A DNA stretch of 64,000 nucleotides from Peribacillus asahii (GTDB lineage Bacteria; Bacillota; Bacilli; Bacillales; DSM-1321), in the NCBI RefSeq assembly GCF_004006295.1, contig NZ_CP026095.1, forward strand, positions 3,768,001 to 3,832,000, written 5' to 3'. The first letter of the stretch is position 1. Each line of letters opens with the position of its first letter. Shown here one piece after another: positions 1-10,683 of this stretch. A model generated the notes under the pieces. It ran no database searches. It had not been told where the DNA came from and saw only the letters and a program-made list of their open reading frames with translations. The position numbers and the translations under genes are program-made.

Positions 1-1620
<1,620 letters not shown>

Positions 1621-1650
1621 TTAGTTGATTCATTTATTAAATTTATTAAA

Positions 1651-2172
1651 TTAAACAATCGTTTGGGCCTTGCTGCTTTTGCTATTGGCTAACTGCATTC
1701 CGCGTGGGAAAGCAGCTGTTCCTGTTCGAGCTAACTCTTTAATGCCGTATGGCTTAATTAGTTCAATAAAAGCTTCAATCTTATCAGATTCACCTGTAAT
1801 TTGAACCGTTAAGCTATCTTTACTCACATCAATAACAGAAGCACGGAAAGGTTCAATAACAGCATATATTTCAGCTCGCGTTTGACTTGTCACTTGAACT
1901 TTAATCAGTGCCAATTCGCGCGCAACGATTGCTTGATTACTAATATCATTTACTTTTAATACATCGATTTGTTTATGAAGCTGTTTTGTCATTTGTTCGA
2001 TAACTGTTTCATCATCTACTTGAACAACGACGGTGATTCTTGAAATCCCTTCTTGCTCAGAAGAACCAACCGTGATGCTTTCAATGTTGTAATTTCTTTT
2101 TGTAAACAGGTTCGTAATCCGATTAAGAACCCCTGGCCTATTGTTTACAGTAAGAGTAAGAATTCCTTTCAT
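1651..2172 (-). CDS. ilvH: Acetolactate synthase small (regulatory) subunit
   Basis: Regulatory partner of IlvB; it raises catalytic activity and gives valine feedback inhibition. The 173-residue protein begins MKGILTLTVNNRPGVLNRI, the canonical start of the N-terminal ACT domain (about residues 3-75), and has the ALIKV region opening the C-terminal ALS small-subunit domain (about 85-160). Its ATG is 2 bp after the ilvB stop codon, which implies translational coupling and matched stoichiometry. Length and layout match the Bacillus protein. Confidence 0.96.
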   Translation of the reverse strand: MKGILTLTVNNRPGVLNRITNLFTKRNYNIESITVGSSEQEGISRITVVVQVDDETVIEQMTKQLHKQIDVLKVNDISNQAIVARELALIKVQVTSQTRAEIYAVIEPFRASVIDVSKDSLTVQITGESDKIEAFIELIKPYGIKELARTGTAAFPRGMQLANSKSSKAQTIV

Positions 2173-2174
2173 GA

Positions 2175-3887
2175 TTACACTCCTTCCATTTCATGGAGAG
2201 CTTTTCCTGCTGCTACCATCGGATACACATTTTCTTCTGGTTTGACACGGAAATCGATTAATACAGGGCCGTCGATTGCCAACGCTTCCTCAATGCGCGC
2301 ACTTGCTTCTTCTTCCGTACTTACTGAAAAGCCAGGAATACCATAAGCATCCGCTAATTTCACAAAATCAGGCTGTGATTGGAATACACTTTGTGAATAA
2401 CGTTTCTCGTAGAAAAGCTCTTGCCATTGTCTAACCATTCCTAAAACTCCATTATTAAGAATGATGATTTTGACTGGTAAGTTTCTTTCCGCAATCACGC
2501 CTAATTCTTGACTGCACATTTGGAAACCACCATCACCTGAAATGGAAAGCACGGTAGCCTCAGGATTTGCAAGCTGTGCACCAAGTGCTGCAGGTAAACC
2601 AAAGCCCATTGTGCCAAGTCCGCCGGAAGTAACCCATGAATTCGGTTTATTAAAGCGATAGTATTGCGCTGCCCACATTTGATGTTGACCGACATCCGTT
2701 GTAACGATAGCTTCTCCATTTGTTTTTTCATGAAGAAGTTCAATCACTCGTTGCGGCATTAAATATTCATCAGATGATGTATAGCGCAATGGGAATTCTT
2801 TATTCCACTTAACAAGTTGATTCATCCACTCAGTAATTTCAGGTTTTTTACCATTTTGAGCAATTAACTCTGCCAATGCTTCTTTTGCATCACCAACAAC
2901 TGGGATTTTTGTTGGAACGTTTTTCCCAATTTCAGCTGGGTCAATATCAATATGAGCAACGGTCGCATTCGGTGCAAAGTCTGAAAGTTTACCTGTTAAG
3001 CGATCGTCAAATCGAGCGCCGATATTGACGAGTAAATCACATTCTGATAAAGCCATATTAGCTGCATAACATCCGTGCATGCCGGCAAGCCCGACGTATT
3101 GTGCATGATTTGCCGGGAATCCGCCAAGTCCAAGTAAAGTATGAACAATTGGAAGACCTTGTTGTTCTGCATATTCTAATAATTGATCAGCTGCTTTCGA
3201 ATGAAGAACACCCGCTCCTGCAAGAATGACCGGCTTTTTAGCACCGCTCACAGCCTCAACTAACTTGCGAATTTGCAAATAATTCGGTTTCGTTGTTGGC
3301 TGATAACCTGGAAGATCCATTTCAGGGTCTAAGTGTGAAATCGCTTCTCCAATTGCCATATCTTTCGGAATATCAATTAATACAGGACCTGGACGGCCAG
3401 TTGATGCGATATAAAAAGCTTCTTTAATAATCCGTGGAAAATCTTTAGGATCTCTCACTTGATAATTATGTTTGGTAATCGGAGTCGTAATTCCAAGAAT
3501 ATCTGCCTCTTGGAACGCATCTGAACCAATTAATCCAGTAGCCACTTGCCCTGTAAAAACAACTAACGGTAAAGAATCAATCATAGCATCCGCTAAACCT
3601 GTTACAATATTCGTTGCACCAGGCCCTGATGTTACGATTACTACTCCCGGTTTGCCTGTAATTCTTGCATACCCTTCCGCTGCATGAATGGCACCTTGCT
3701 CATGCCTTGTTAAAACATGGAACAAACCTGAATTATATAGTTTATCGTAAATTGGTAATGCGGCACCGCCAGGATAGCCGAAAATAACATCTACATTTTC
3801 CCTTTTCAATGCTTCTGTTAAAAATTCAGCACCAGTGTACTTTACTTGCTCACTCTTCCTGCCAGCTGCTGCAGTCTTCTGCGTCAT
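2175..3887 (-). CDS. ilvB: Acetolactate synthase large (catalytic) subunit
   Basis: Thiamine diphosphate enzyme condensing two pyruvates to acetolactate, or pyruvate plus 2-oxobutyrate to acetohydroxybutyrate. It has three TPP-family domains: an N-terminal Pyr domain with the catalytic Glu in [15 protein letters not shown], a central domain, and a C-terminal PP domain with the diphosphate/Mg motif from SGDGGFQM to [10 protein letters not shown]. An upstream in-frame ATG at 3905 exists, but GGAGGGG sits inside that extension 9 nt before a second ATG at 3887 ([11 protein letters not shown]), so I prefer the second (570 residues). First gene of the operon, directly behind the T-box leader. Confidence 0.95.
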   Translation of the reverse strand: MTQKTAAAGRKSEQVKYTGAEFLTEALKRENVDVIFGYPGGAALPIYDKLYNSGLFHVLTRHEQGAIHAAEGYARITGKPGVVIVTSGPGATNIVTGLADAMIDSLPLVVFTGQVATGLIGSDAFQEADILGITTPITKHNYQVRDPKDFPRIIKEAFYIASTGRPGPVLIDIPKDMAIGEAISHLDPEMDLPGYQPTTKPNYLQIRKLVEAVSGAKKPVILAGAGVLHSKAADQLLEYAEQQGLPIVHTLLGLGGFPANHAQYVGLAGMHGCYAANMALSECDLLVNIGARFDDRLTGKLSDFAPNATVAHIDIDPAEIGKNVPTKIPVVGDAKEALAELIAQNGKKPEITEWMNQLVKWNKEFPLRYTSSDEYLMPQRVIELLHEKTNGEAIVTTDVGQHQMWAAQYYRFNKPNSWVTSGGLGTMGFGLPAALGAQLANPEATVLSISGDGGFQMCSQELGVIAERNLPVKIIILNNGVLGMVRQWQELFYEKRYSQSVFQSQPDFVKLADAYGIPGFSVSTEEEASARIEEALAIDGPVLIDFRVKPEENVYPMVAAGKALHEMEGV

Positions 3888-3947
3888 ACGAATAGTCCCC
3901 TCCATTTTCCTTTTAAATATTTTAATATTTCAGCTATTTCTGAATAT

Positions 3948-4240
3948 AAAAAAGCCTCTTCCATCCCAATTCGCTTGCATATAGCAAACCAAAGGGGTGA
4001 AAGAGGCTATTTGGCCTATCCACGGTACCACCCTTTTTCGTACAAAACTTTCTGTACGCACTTTCTTGTTTTGATAACGGGTGCTGGTTTTGCACCCGTT
4101 CAGTTCTACTAGTTGACCGTTCAAACTGAAACTCCAAGGTGAGTTCATCTCTCGGGACAATACCGGCTCTCAGCAAATACCGGCTCTCTGTGACTGTCTA
4201 ACGAAGGACTACTTATCCTCTTCAATGTTTTACACATAAT
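3948..4240 (-). promoter_or_regulatory. Leucine T-box leader of the ilvB operon
   Basis: On the minus strand the T-box core AGGGTGGTACCGTG is at 4021-4034, followed by a terminator whose arms (AGCCTCTTTC and GAAGAGGCT) frame 3950-4010 and end in a T run. The upstream stem I region reads GAUGAACUCACC in the specifier loop, giving a CUC (Leu) specifier, as in the B. subtilis ilv-leu leader. Uncharged tRNA-Leu should stabilise the antiterminator. One deviation: the core ends GTG rather than GCG. Confidence 0.92.
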
Positions 4241-4288
4241 TTATATTTTCAAAGTTTTTTTAAAATTCGTTATGTTGTATTTGTCGTA

Positions 4289-4317
4289 ATAATACGCTGA
4301 TTTTAAGAAGGAGTCAA
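4289..4317 (-). promoter_or_regulatory. SigA promoter of the ilvB operon
   Basis: TTGACT at 4317-4312, a 17-bp spacer, then TATTAT at 4294-4289 on the minus strand. Transcription would begin about 50 nt upstream of the T-box stem I, the expected place. Confidence 0.75.
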
Positions 4318-4361
4318 CAGGTTTTTTAAGAATTGTTTGATAATTCTAATTCGTCACTTTT

Positions 4362-4377
4362 TTGTATACGCTTACAT
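4362..4377 (-). promoter_or_regulatory. Candidate cre (CcpA) site upstream of ilvB
   Basis: TTGTATACGCTTACAT matches the 16-bp cre consensus with one mismatch. Its centre is about 87 bp upstream of the predicted start point. In B. subtilis, CcpA activates ilv-leu from a cre about 96 bp upstream, so position and role agree. Inference from motif and spacing. Confidence 0.55.
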
Positions 4378-4572
4378 CCGCGTTATTATCTTATTTTCCT
4401 ACAAAAATTTTATTTTATAAAAAAAAACTAATTAAAAAATGCGATTCTTAGTACATAAACAATTTATTCCATATTATTTTCCAACCAGCTCATCAACTAC
4501 TAATTTATTATTTTTTTGGAATAAAATTACTAAAAAATCCAGAACAACATATGTCTTTGTTCAAAGAGCTCC

Positions 4573-4622
4573 TTAAAAAACTGAGAGCGAAACAGATTGA
4601 ACTGTTTCGCTCTCAATTTTTC
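4573..4622 (-). terminator. Terminator after the small acetyltransferase
   Basis: GC-rich hairpin with arms GAGAGCGAAACAG and CTGTTTCGCTCTC followed by a T run on the minus strand, just after the stop at 4627. It separates this gene from the ilv operon promoter region. The rest of 4240-4570 is AT-rich with no gene visible beyond the promoter and cre site. Confidence 0.85.
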
Positions 4623-4626
4623 GCCA

Positions 4627-4902
4627 TTACTTAGCAACTATATCTTGATATTCTTTATTTTTTTCAAACTCTCTTACAACAAAGGAACACTCTGGCACAA
4701 TCTTAAGATTTTCTTGACGAGCAAATTCAACAACTTTTTCAACGAGTTGGTTACCAATTTTTTGTCCACGCAGCTTCTCAGAAACGTATGTATGATCCAC
4801 TGTAATTTGCTTATCTCCTGAATGCACATACGTAATCTCCGCTAATTTCTCACCCTCTGTTTCAATAAAAAAGCGATTTTCGCCATGCTCAATATTTGCC
4901 AT
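4627..4902 (-). CDS. Small GNAT-fold N-acetyltransferase-like protein (YjdJ type)
   Basis: A 91-residue, single-domain minimal acetyltransferase of the COG2388 kind. An upstream in-frame ATG exists at 4941, but GGAGG lies about 8 nt before the ATG at 4902, so the protein starts MANIEHGENRFF. The acetyl-CoA loop is the VSEKLRGQKIGNQLVEK stretch (R-G-Q-x-I-G), followed by the helix and a C-terminal strand with the conserved PECSFV segment. Substrate unknown; relatives are uncharacterised. Monocistronic with its own terminator. Confidence 0.8.
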   Translation of the reverse strand: MANIEHGENRFFIETEGEKLAEITYVHSGDKQITVDHTYVSEKLRGQKIGNQLVEKVVEFARQENLKIVPECSFVVREFEKNKEYQDIVAK

Positions 4903-5064
4903 GTTCTTCCCTCCTATTTTTCTAAAACATGGAAATATCATACATCATTTAAGCCGACAATTCAAATAACGGAATCCATTTTCAACGTTCAGCCAGCAGA
5001 ATTAAATCTAAAAAATCGTTATAAATGATTTTTCAGATTCCCCTTCTTATTCAAAAACAAAAAT

Positions 5065-5100
5065 AAAAAAGCTGGTACACAGAAGTGTATCAGCTTTTTT
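5065..5100 (-). terminator. Terminator of tRNA-Arg copy 1
   Basis: Stem built from AGCTGATACAC and GTGTACCAGCT-type arms followed by TTTTTT on the minus strand, about 14 nt beyond the tRNA 3' end. Confidence 0.7.
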
Positions 5101-5113
5101 CATGACTAGCTAG

Positions 5114-5187
<74 letters not shown>

Positions 5188-5304
5188 ATAATAAATTTTC
5201 TTTAAGACATTTATTATTATATTTCTATCTTTATAGAAAGTCAACCTTTTTTCAAAAAATACTTTAAAGAAATACCTTATTCAATCATCGTTCACACATC
5301 AAAT

Positions 5305-5342
5305 AAAAAAGCTAATATACGACCGTATATCAGCGCTTTCTC
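5305..5342 (-). terminator. Terminator-like hairpin of tRNA-Arg copy 2
   Basis: Hairpin with arms GATATACGG and CCGTATAT-type, then AGCTTTTTTATTTG on the minus strand. It is a diverged copy of the hairpin at 5065-5100, consistent with duplication of gene plus terminator. Confidence 0.6.
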
Positions 5343-5354
5343 ATGACTAACTAG

Positions 5355-5428
<74 letters not shown>

Positions 5429-5476
5429 ATATAGGATAGACAGGAAGAAATACCTGCCTATTCATTATATCTAATT

Positions 5477-5989
5477 TTAGCCGATTTGATAAGTATTATT
5501 TAATTCTTCAACTACTTTTCCTTTAATATCATAAAAAGTCACGGTCACTTGCTGATCTATAATATCGAGGATGGCATACGTCTTCTCCCTTCGGCCGCGC
5601 GGTTGACGAATGCTGCCAGGATTAACATACAGCCTACCATCAATTAATTCAGAGCCGGCTGTATGCGAATGACCAAAGCAAATAATCTTCGCATCTGTTT
5701 CCTCGCTTCTATAGGAAATACTAAGAAGCGTCATTTTCACATTATATAAATGTCCATGTGTAATCAAAAACTTTTGACCTGCTATTTCTTCGACAATATC
5801 ATTGGGATACGTCATATCGCGGTCACAATTACCTCGCACCGCTGTCCACTCCATCATAAGGGGGTCTTCCTTCATAAGTTCAGAATCGCCACAGTGAATC
5901 ATCGATACTATTTCATGTTTATGTCGTTCTGTGATTATACTGATTTCATCTGTTAAGCCATGACTGTCACTCATAACAAGCACTTTCAT
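5477..5989 (-). CDS. ysnB: YfcE/MJ0936-type metallophosphoesterase
   Basis: Single-domain calcineurin-like phosphoesterase of 170 residues. All metal-site motifs are present in order: DSHG (about 8-11), HCGDSE (32-37), GNCD (53-56), THGH (76-79) and GHSH (105-108). Such proteins bind two divalent metals and hydrolyse phosphodiesters in vitro; the physiological substrate is not settled. The start lies 1 bp beyond the ysnA stop, so the pair is coupled. This is the conserved Bacillus pairing. Confidence 0.92.
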   Translation of the reverse strand: MKVLVMSDSHGLTDEISIITERHKHEIVSMIHCGDSELMKEDPLMMEWTAVRGNCDRDMTYPNDIVEEIAGQKFLITHGHLYNVKMTLLSISYRSEETDAKIICFGHSHTAGSELIDGRLYVNPGSIRQPRGRREKTYAILDIIDQQVTVTFYDIKGKVVEELNNTYQIG

Positions 5990-5990
5990 C

Positions 5991-6599
5991 TTACTTTCCT
6001 TCTTCCTTTAAAAATGCATCTAACTTATCTCCAAGTGCTTTTAAAGCAGTAGCACGATGGCTAATTTTATTTTTTTCTTCTTTTGTCAGTTCGGCTGTTG
6101 TTTTTCCTAATTCCTCTACAAGAAAAATTGGATCATAACCAAAACCGTTGTCACCTACAGGTTGCTCTGTAATAATTCCTTCAATTGTTCCCGATACCGT
6201 AATCGTTTCTTGATTTGGAGAAGCGACCGCTAGAGCACAATAAAATCTCGCTGTCCTCTTTTCCGTTGGTACACCTGCCAATTCACGCAGCACTTTGTTG
6301 GTGTTCGCTTCATCATTTTTTTCTTCTCCTGCATAACGCGCAGAATAAACACCTGGGCGTCCATCTAATGCATCAACGATTAATCCAGAATCATCAGCGA
6401 CAACGACTTGATTATATTCCTTAGCAATGGCCTCTGCTTTTAAAATAGCATTCTCCTCAAAGGTTGTCCCTGTTTCTTCTACATCAGGTGAATGAGGTAC
6501 ATCAAGAAGCGTTTTTACTTTATATCCTTTTGCTTGAAATAAACTTTCGAACTCTTTCGCTTTTCCTTCATTTTTCGTAGCAATAATAACAGTCTTCAC
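5991..6599 (-). CDS. ysnA: RdgB/HAM1-type dITP/XTP pyrophosphatase
   Basis: House-cleaning hydrolase that converts ITP and XTP to monophosphates, keeping deaminated purines out of DNA and RNA. Family motifs: [11 protein letters not shown] near the start, [31 protein letters not shown] and SHRATAL near the end. An ATG at 6608 exists but abuts the AAAGGAG ribosome site directly; the GTG at 6599 has 9-nt spacing and gives the expected N-terminus [10 protein letters not shown] (202 residues). In B. subtilis this gene follows rph; here rph is missing and the upstream neighbour is gerM. Confidence 0.95.
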   Translation of the reverse strand: MKTVIIATKNEGKAKEFESLFQAKGYKVKTLLDVPHSPDVEETGTTFEENAILKAEAIAKEYNQVVVADDSGLIVDALDGRPGVYSARYAGEEKNDEANTNKVLRELAGVPTEKRTARFYCALAVASPNQETITVSGTIEGIITEQPVGDNGFGYDPIFLVEELGKTTAELTKEEKNKISHRATALKALGDKLDAFLKEEGK

Positions 6600-6660
6600 A
6601 AGAGGCATCTCCTTTTATTTAAGCTCTCTGTTAAATAGCTTTCATTTTAGGCTCATTTAA

Positions 6661-6681
6661 CCTTTCAGCAAGGCTGAAAGG
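6661..6681. repeat. Perfect hairpin in the ysnA 5' region
   Basis: CCTTTCAGC, a 3-nt loop AAG, then GCTGAAAGG: 9-bp perfect arms about 60 bp upstream of ysnA, in the place where rph would be expected. No T run follows. Role unknown. Confidence 0.5.
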
Positions 6682-6787
6682 CATGTAAAACCGCATTTTC
6701 ACACGAATAAAGTAAAAATCGTATGACAAAGCTTGATTTAACTATATACTATGTATACCCACAGTCTAACATAAATGGCTCGATTGA

Positions 6788-6822
6788 ATAAAAAATAAAG
6801 AGGCAGCGTATCGCTAACCTCC
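6788..6822 (-). terminator. gerM terminator
   Basis: GAGGTTAGCG, ATA, CGCTGCCTC-type stem followed by TTTATTTTTT on the minus strand, right after the gerM stop. It separates gerM from ysnA. Confidence 0.8.
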
Positions 6823-6832
6823 ATTTTCAACA

Positions 6833-7909
6833 TTAGAAACTTCCTGTATTCACTTGATCCGGACGAACGACTGGCTCTGATAACTTTTTCCCTTCTTCAT
6901 TGACTACGTCCGCTTTTCCATTCACCTGTATTTCTACACTTTCGATGCCTTTTTGTTCAGTTAAAGATAAAACAAGTGCATTTAGCAACGATTGTGACAC
7001 TTTCTTCTCCTTCTCTTTAAAGCTATTTAAAATAGACTCATTAAAATTCAACGTCACTTTGCCATCCTCAAGAACTGGCTTATCAACCAAAGCGATATCT
7101 GGAACAAATTCAGTTTGAAGCTTAGACGACATCGCAGGTCCCTTCGCTAATTCAGAAATAGCAGCCGTAATATTATCTTCCGTATTTTCACTTACTCGAC
7201 GTGTAACCGGGACATAATAATAATTGCCTGGTTCTCCCCCTACATAATAAACGGTTAATGCTTTTGTATTCGTAATATCAACAACATCACTTGTATCTAG
7301 GTTAATCCCTGACGCACGTGATAATTCTTCATGAATCGGTGTGCCTCCTACGGGCATTTCTGTTAATTCCTCACCGTTTAAGCGCAACTGCACTTTCTCA
7401 ATGGATTCGAATTGAGTCAGTGTCCAAGTAATAGCTTGTAAAATCTTTAACTCATCTTCTTTTTGGTAATTTTTAAACTCTTTTGAGAAGTCGGCAATGG
7501 CGACACCGTCTTTAATATCTACATCTACCTGTGTATCCGCAGGGAGAACCGCTCGGAAACCATTTGGCAGCATATCTGTCACAGGGCCTTTCTCGACTAA
7601 ATATTCCAAAGCCTGTTTTGCTGCTCCTTCAGATTTCGGTAGTTCAATCGTTTGCGGGACAACGTAACCATCTTTATCAATTAAATAAAGCTCCCTCTTA
7701 ATTGTATTCTTAACTGCTTCCTCTTTTCCTTCCCCGCTTTGACTATTACCATTCGTCTCCTCAAGAGCCGGCTGCTCATCTACTAAGGAAACATCTGTAG
7801 GAGGATCAATTTGTTTTTTCTCTTCCCCACCAAATAGGCCGCAGCCAGCAAGCCAAACAGAAGAGGCTAAAAGCGTTGTCACTACTGTTATTTTTCTTAT
7901 TTTGGACAT
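6833..7909 (-). CDS. gerM: Sporulation/germination lipoprotein GerM
   Basis: Membrane-anchored spore-development protein needed for normal germination and engulfment in B. subtilis. A signal peptide with lipobox LAGC (Cys23) shows export and lipidation. A Glu-rich linker follows, then two GerMN domains (about 95-190 and 235-330) with the REL/YYV openings and EMPVGG and NGKADV endings typical of the repeat. Length 358 is close to the B. subtilis protein. Unlike there, it has its own terminator before ysnA and is directly next to racE, without ysmB. No convincing sporulation promoter was identified. Confidence 0.93.
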   Translation of the reverse strand: MSKIRKITVVTTLLASSVWLAGCGLFGGEEKKQIDPPTDVSLVDEQPALEETNGNSQSGEGKEEAVKNTIKRELYLIDKDGYVVPQTIELPKSEGAAKQALEYLVEKGPVTDMLPNGFRAVLPADTQVDVDIKDGVAIADFSKEFKNYQKEDELKILQAITWTLTQFESIEKVQLRLNGEELTEMPVGGTPIHEELSRASGINLDTSDVVDITNTKALTVYYVGGEPGNYYYVPVTRRVSENTEDNITAAISELAKGPAMSSKLQTEFVPDIALVDKPVLEDGKVTLNFNESILNSFKEKEKKVSQSLLNALVLSLTEQKGIESVEIQVNGKADVVNEEGKKLSEPVVRPDQVNTGSF

Positions 7910-8033
7910 AAAATCACTCCTAGGACAGTTTGTACTACTATTTATACGAGCCCTCTAAGATTTTAGACCTTTTATTGAAAGAAGCGAGAGTAAATTATAT
8001 AGTCCATAATAATAGGAATCTTATAGAAAAACT

Positions 8034-8063
8034 AAAAAAAGACCTCCAAATGGAAGTCCTATA
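8034..8063 (-). terminator. racE terminator
   Basis: GACTTCCA, TTTG, GGAGGTC-type stem followed by seven T on the minus strand; its first arm overlaps the end of racE. Confidence 0.85.
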
Positions 8064-8859
8064 AAGAATCAATTTTAATGGTTTCAACCGTTTCAATATC
8101 ACGATTAAGCCATTTTGAAGCAATTTCACTAAAGATATCTTTAGATCCTGTCGTGAAAAAACGATGGATAGGACGCACTTTACTTCGATTCATTAATCGA
8201 TAATAGTCCAAGATTACACTTGCTTCACGGGCCGTTTCATCCCCTGAGGAAATCACCTGTACACGACCTCCCATATAGCGGGAAATAACTGGACCAAGCA
8301 ATGGGTAATGCGTACAACCAAGAATTAACGTATCAATCTTTGTTTTCTTTAAAGGCTTTAATGTTTCTGCGACAACCCTGTCCACAATCTCTCCCTCAAA
8401 CTCACCGCTTTCAACGATTGGAACAAATTTTGGACAGGCTAAACTTGTCACTTTCACATGATCATTAATAGAAGCAAGCGCTTCATCATACGCATGACTT
8501 TTTACCGTTCCAATCGTGCCGATTACACCAATATGTAACGTATCGGATACTTTGATTGCTGCCCTTGCTCCAGGATGAATAACCCCTAGCACAGGAATTG
8601 CCAGCTCTGCTCGAATATCCTCTAAAACAGCAGCTGTCGCTGTATTACAAGCAATAATTAGCATTTTAATATCGTGTTTTAATAGAAAACGGGTCATTTG
8701 CCACGTGAATTTTTTTACATCTTCTTTTGATCTTGGTCCATAGGGACATCTAGCCGTATCTCCTAAATAGATAATCTGTTCGTTAGGAAGCTGTCGCATA
8801 ATTTCTTTTACAACCGTCAACCCACCGACTCCTGAATCTATAATTCCAATTGATTTCAA
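8059..8859 (-). CDS. racE: Glutamate racemase
   Basis: Cofactor-independent racemase supplying D-glutamate for peptidoglycan. It has the family N-terminus [12 protein letters not shown] with the catalytic Asp8, and both catalytic cysteines: Cys71 in IACNTATA and Cys182 in LGCTHYPLL. Length 266 is usual. Cytoplasmic. It is separated from gerM by its own terminator and from gerE by about 470 bp that hold a long terminator and a perfect palindrome. Confidence 0.97.
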   Translation of the reverse strand: MKSIGIIDSGVGGLTVVKEIMRQLPNEQIIYLGDTARCPYGPRSKEDVKKFTWQMTRFLLKHDIKMLIIACNTATAAVLEDIRAELAIPVLGVIHPGARAAIKVSDTLHIGVIGTIGTVKSHAYDEALASINDHVKVTSLACPKFVPIVESGEFEGEIVDRVVAETLKPLKKTKIDTLILGCTHYPLLGPVISRYMGGRVQVISSGDETAREASVILDYYRLMNRSKVRPIHRFFTTGSKDIFSEIASKWLNRDIETVETIKIDSL

Positions 8860-9141
8860 AAAACTCGCCTCATTCTTCCTTCATTTCATGGTGCAACTTT
8901 GTTAAAGCAGCTTTCAAAGAAGCGTTGTCTATATTACTAAAGAAAGTAGCATGTCAATCAAACAACAAATTACTTCATAACTCTAGCTTCTTATTTGCTT
9001 CCTGAAACCTTATCATACTCCCATTTTGGATGAAAGTGAATGAGATTTCAACCATTGGTTAGAAAAACACGACTTATCTCCCCTCTTTATAAAAATCAAT
9101 ATCTTTTTATACTACAACCTTTTAACCCTTAAAATATAAGA

Positions 9142-9165
9142 CGTGTGAAACCAAGGTTTCACACG
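9142..9165. repeat. Perfect 24-bp palindrome between gerE and racE
   Basis: CGTGTGAAACC, AA, GGTTTCACACG: 11-bp perfect arms. No T run on either side, so an operator is more likely than a terminator. It lies about 285 bp upstream of racE. The rest of 8860-9140 shows no gene. Confidence 0.5.
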
Positions 9166-9212
9166 CAACAACCCTAGAATCAGCAGCGTCCTAATATTAT
9201 ATAGTTATAGGA

Positions 9213-9279
9213 CAAAAATAGAGCAGCAACATAGGTGTTGAACAATGAATTGTTTAACATTTCCTTTGATGCTGCTCAC
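9213..9279 (-). terminator. Long bipartite terminator after gerE
   Basis: Outer stem GAGCAGCATC/GTTGCTGCTC plus inner stem TGTTAAACAAT/ATTGTTCAACA on the minus strand, followed by ATTTTTG. It sits about 50 bp after the gerE stop. Confidence 0.75.
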
Positions 9280-9330
9280 AATGGGAGAGAAGTTTCTATA
9301 TGAATATTTACATAGAATGCAGTCAAAACA

Positions 9331-9555
9331 TTAAAGCTTAAGCTCTCCCATACGAAGGAGTTCTATAACCGCTTGTGAACGCCCCTTAACTCCAAGCTTT
9401 TGCATCGCATTAGAAATATGATTTCGAACTGTTTTCTCGCTTATAAACAATTCACCTGCGATTTCTTTTGTTGTTTTGTCCTGTACTAGTAACTCAAATA
9501 CTTCCTTTTCTCTTTTGGTGAGTAGTGGCTTATGAGTGAATTCGTTCTCCTTCAA
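9331..9555 (-). CDS. gerE: Late mother-cell transcription factor GerE
   Basis: LuxR-type DNA-binding protein made of little more than the helix-turn-helix domain, acting with SigK late in the mother cell on coat genes. The 74 residues (KPLLTKREKEVFELLVQDKT at the start, ISEKTVRNHISNAMQKLGVK as the recognition region, LLRMGELKL at the end) are nearly the B. subtilis GerE sequence. The start is TTG at 9555, with GGAGGG 9 nt upstream. A very good SigK promoter lies about 65 bp upstream. Confidence 0.97.
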   Translation of the reverse strand: MKENEFTHKPLLTKREKEVFELLVQDKTTKEIAGELFISEKTVRNHISNAMQKLGVKGRSQAVIELLRMGELKL

Positions 9556-9618
9556 TTAATGTAACCCTCCTTGCCTTCACCAGCATAAAACCCGGAGTGG
9601 GTGTCTATTTAGTCACGA

Positions 9619-9646
9619 TATAGTATGTCGATAAAGGTGAGGGAGT
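9619..9646 (-). promoter_or_regulatory. SigK promoter of gerE
   Basis: Minus strand: AC at 9646-9645, 17-bp spacer, then CATACTATA at 9627-9619, an exact fit to the SigK -10 CATANNNTA. This agrees with SigK-dependent gerE expression in Bacillus. Confidence 0.75.
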
Positions 9647-9788
9647 GACTCTTTTGCTTATATAATTTAAATTTTCTTTTTTAACCTTTTTAAAATTGTG
9701 GATAACAAAATGACGTTAGGCTCATTTGTGTAAGACCATGTTCACGTACATCTTTGAGTTATGCTGAAAGGCTACTCACCCTTCTATT

Positions 9789-10082
9789 TCAATCATTCGC
9801 TTCCCGTTGAATAAATATTTCCTGATTCAATCCACCCTTCGCCTTCCCTGATACTTGAAAAGTTGCTGTTTCACCAGCTTTTACTTCTAGCTCTAGAGCA
9901 TCAGTGATTAACCAATCTATTTTATTTTGAATTGTATAGATGCCCGGCGGTACTTCAAACACTACCTCTCGATCACGAGCTATTTCTCCTGCTACTTCAC
10001 CATTTAACAGTATTTGAAAATTGCGGAACATTGCGTAGAATCCTTTTTTCCTTATAACCTTTATGTATGCTATTTCAGGCAC
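9789..10082 (-). CDS. Unrecognised small beta-rich protein
   Basis: A 97-residue protein I do not recognise. The start is a GTG at 10082 with GGGAGGGAG just upstream. The pattern of short strands (IQILLNGEVAGEI, EVVFEVPPGIYTIQNKI, ALELEVKAGETATFQV) resembles the small beta-sandwich layout of PEGA-like or carboxypeptidase-regulatory-like domains, where a protein-like chain carries a conserved PPG-Y turn. No signal peptide or membrane segment is evident. It is not part of the conserved gerE-ysmA junction, so it looks accessory. No terminator is visible. Confidence 0.6.
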   Translation of the reverse strand: MPEIAYIKVIRKKGFYAMFRNFQILLNGEVAGEIARDREVVFEVPPGIYTIQNKIDWLITDALELEVKAGETATFQVSGKAKGGLNQEIFIQREAND

Positions 10083-10170
10083 TATACTCCCTCCCTTTTT
10101 CTTATTGGTTCTGTTAAATAACGTTATTGATTAGCATAGCCTTCTTATCATGCTGATTTTGTAACATCAG

Positions 10171-10437
10171 CTACAGCATCCAAAAATTGAAGATAATACT
10201 CCATATTCCTTTGGAAGATGTCAGCAATAAGACAATATTCTCTAACAGAGTATTGACATCAAGTGTCGGTATATAAAAATACGAAATATTATAAAGCAAC
10301 CATTGATTATCGTCTAAGTCATTAAGAAATTGGTTAAAACTGCTCTCTCCCTCTTCCCTAAATACACTCATGCTTCTAACTGCTTCTACATTTCCAGCAT
10401 TACTAATGCAAATCAAATGCTTCATCCGATAATGCAA
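10171..10437 (-). CDS. Doubtful small ORF, unknown
   Basis: An 88-codon frame starting at TTG 10437 with a GGAG 4-5 nt upstream, or at an ATG four codons later. The translation (MKHLICISNAGNVEAVRSM at the N-terminus, a hydrophobic C-terminus rich in I, L, W, F) matches no family I know. It may be a decayed gene or a chance frame. Codon use is AT-rich like the surrounding intergenic DNA. 10440-10630 shows nothing further. Confidence 0.3.
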   Translation of the reverse strand: MHYRMKHLICISNAGNVEAVRSMSVFREEGESSFNQFLNDLDDNQWLLYNISYFYIPTLDVNTLLENIVLLLTSSKGIWSIIFNFWML

Positions 10438-10632
10438 ATTCTCCTGTCTCTATTCGTTTATTATTAAAAGAATAATAGTCTAGCATCATACTGGAAATTT
10501 CATATCAGCACATTTTTCTTTACTTATACTAAAATACCTACGATATTTTATTGTAAGTAAAGAACGGAACAACTTCAAACAATTTTCAAGCATCTCTCAG
10601 AAACAGCAACAACGAACCAGGACTATCCAATC

Positions 10633-10671
10633 AAAAAAATCTCCTAGAATTCTTTTCCTAGGAGATTTTAC
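10633..10671 (-). terminator. ysmA terminator
   Basis: AAATCTCCTAGGA, loop, TCTAGGAGATTT followed by TTTT on the minus strand. Confidence 0.85.
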
Positions 10672-10683
10672 ATATGACTATTC

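Noticed and set aside
3846..4176. Frames across the ilvB leader on both strands
   Set aside because: They lie over the leucine T-box and its terminator.
7910..8030. SigE promoter for gerM
   Set aside because: CGTATAAAT is near the -10 form, but no acceptable -35 is found at the right distance.
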